The notes under the pieces were generated by a model, which saw nothing but the letters and a program-made list of their open reading frames with translations, was not told the DNA's origin and ran no database searches. Below, one piece after another: positions 21,007 to 21,213 of a stretch of 21,213 nt of DNA. The first letter of the stretch is position 1; every line of letters starts with the position of its first letter. The stretch is from a virus. The translations under genes and the position numbers were made by a program. The stretch covers positions 1-21,213 of the IMG/VR virus record IMGVR_UViG_3300031702_000059. One strand, 5' to 3'.

Positions 21007-21201
21007 TTAATAACTCCAGATAAACGCTAGTAGGCCCACAGGTACATACACCAAGGCACTCATGGCGAAGATAATTAATGCTAAATTCTTCAGCATATTC
21101 TCCCGTACCCATTGAGGTGTAACCAGCATGCCTCCTATTACCATTACCGTTAGGGCTAACACAGCGTGTGTTGCTATTAGTTGGTAGATTAGGTTATTCA
21201 T
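21007..21201 (-). CDS. Small two-pass membrane protein, 64 residues
   Basis: Starts at the ATG 21199-21201 with AAGGGTGA upstream and ends at TAA 21007-21009. Two hydrophobic segments, LIATHAVLALTVMVIGGMLV (8-27) and LALIIFAMSALVYVPVGLLAF (40-60), are joined by a polar stretch TPQWVRENMLKN. The layout is that of a small inner-membrane protein with both ends on the same side. No known motif is seen. Together with the 54-residue membrane protein to its left it forms a small cluster of membrane genes upstream of the late fibre block; a holin-like role is one possibility but unsupported by any specific motif. Confidence 0.65.
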   Translation of the reverse strand: MNNLIYQLIATHAVLALTVMVIGGMLVTPQWVRENMLKNLALIIFAMSALVYVPVGLLAFIWSY

Positions 21202-21213
21202 GAAATCACCCTT

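Overview
The window looks like part of the genome of a lytic, T4-like marine myovirus that infects an AT-rich bacterioplankton host. The evidence is a T4-type set of genes (clamp loader gp44, DexA-type exonuclease, gp31-like co-chaperonin, MazG-like hydrolase), very tight packing with TAATG and ATGA overlaps, low GC, T4-type late promoters (TATAAATA or one mismatch) at a fixed distance from start codons, and about 16 kb of tail-fibre and baseplate-type genes. Small conserved proteins I associate from memory with marine T4-like phages are also present. No photosystem, integrase, tRNA or rRNA gene is visible. SAR11 or cyanobacteria are plausible hosts, but the sequence alone does not decide.

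Nearly everything is transcribed leftward (minus strand). From right to left: (1) 20.7-21.2 kb holds small membrane proteins and a possibly decayed small gene. (2) A single plus-strand gene at 20432-20719 encodes a CxxC/CxxC zinc-ribbon protein. (3) A late operon starts at a perfect TATAAATA box (20388-20395). It encodes an A-type Fe-S carrier (HesB/IscA family), a 2405-residue fibre protein, a 92-residue stand-alone protein with a gp10-like N-terminus, a 638-residue fibre and an 832-residue subtilisin-like protease with about 300 residues inserted between its catalytic Asp and His. (4) Two further late promoters (8109-8116 and 4414-4421) precede another gp10-type gene, a 985-residue protein with Ig-like (He_PIG-type) segments, and a 201-residue structural protein. 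(5) 2.1-3.8 kb carries two conserved small proteins, a DnaE-like fragment lacking the catalytic aspartates, and the GroES-like co-chaperonin. (6) 0-2.1 kb is nucleotide metabolism and replication: MazG-like, then a near-consensus sigma-70 promoter reading into a 54-residue membrane protein, dexA and gene 44, which runs off the left edge.

The layout fits one early/replication block with a host-type promoter and a large late structural block under phage late promoters. Three things stand out: the subtilase with its unexplained insert inside the fibre cluster, the Fe-S carrier leading the fibre operon, and repeated gp10-like N-terminal modules on at least three proteins that may let several adhesins compete for or share one baseplate site. 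No stretch over 300 bases lacks a gene; the longest gap is 20881-21006.
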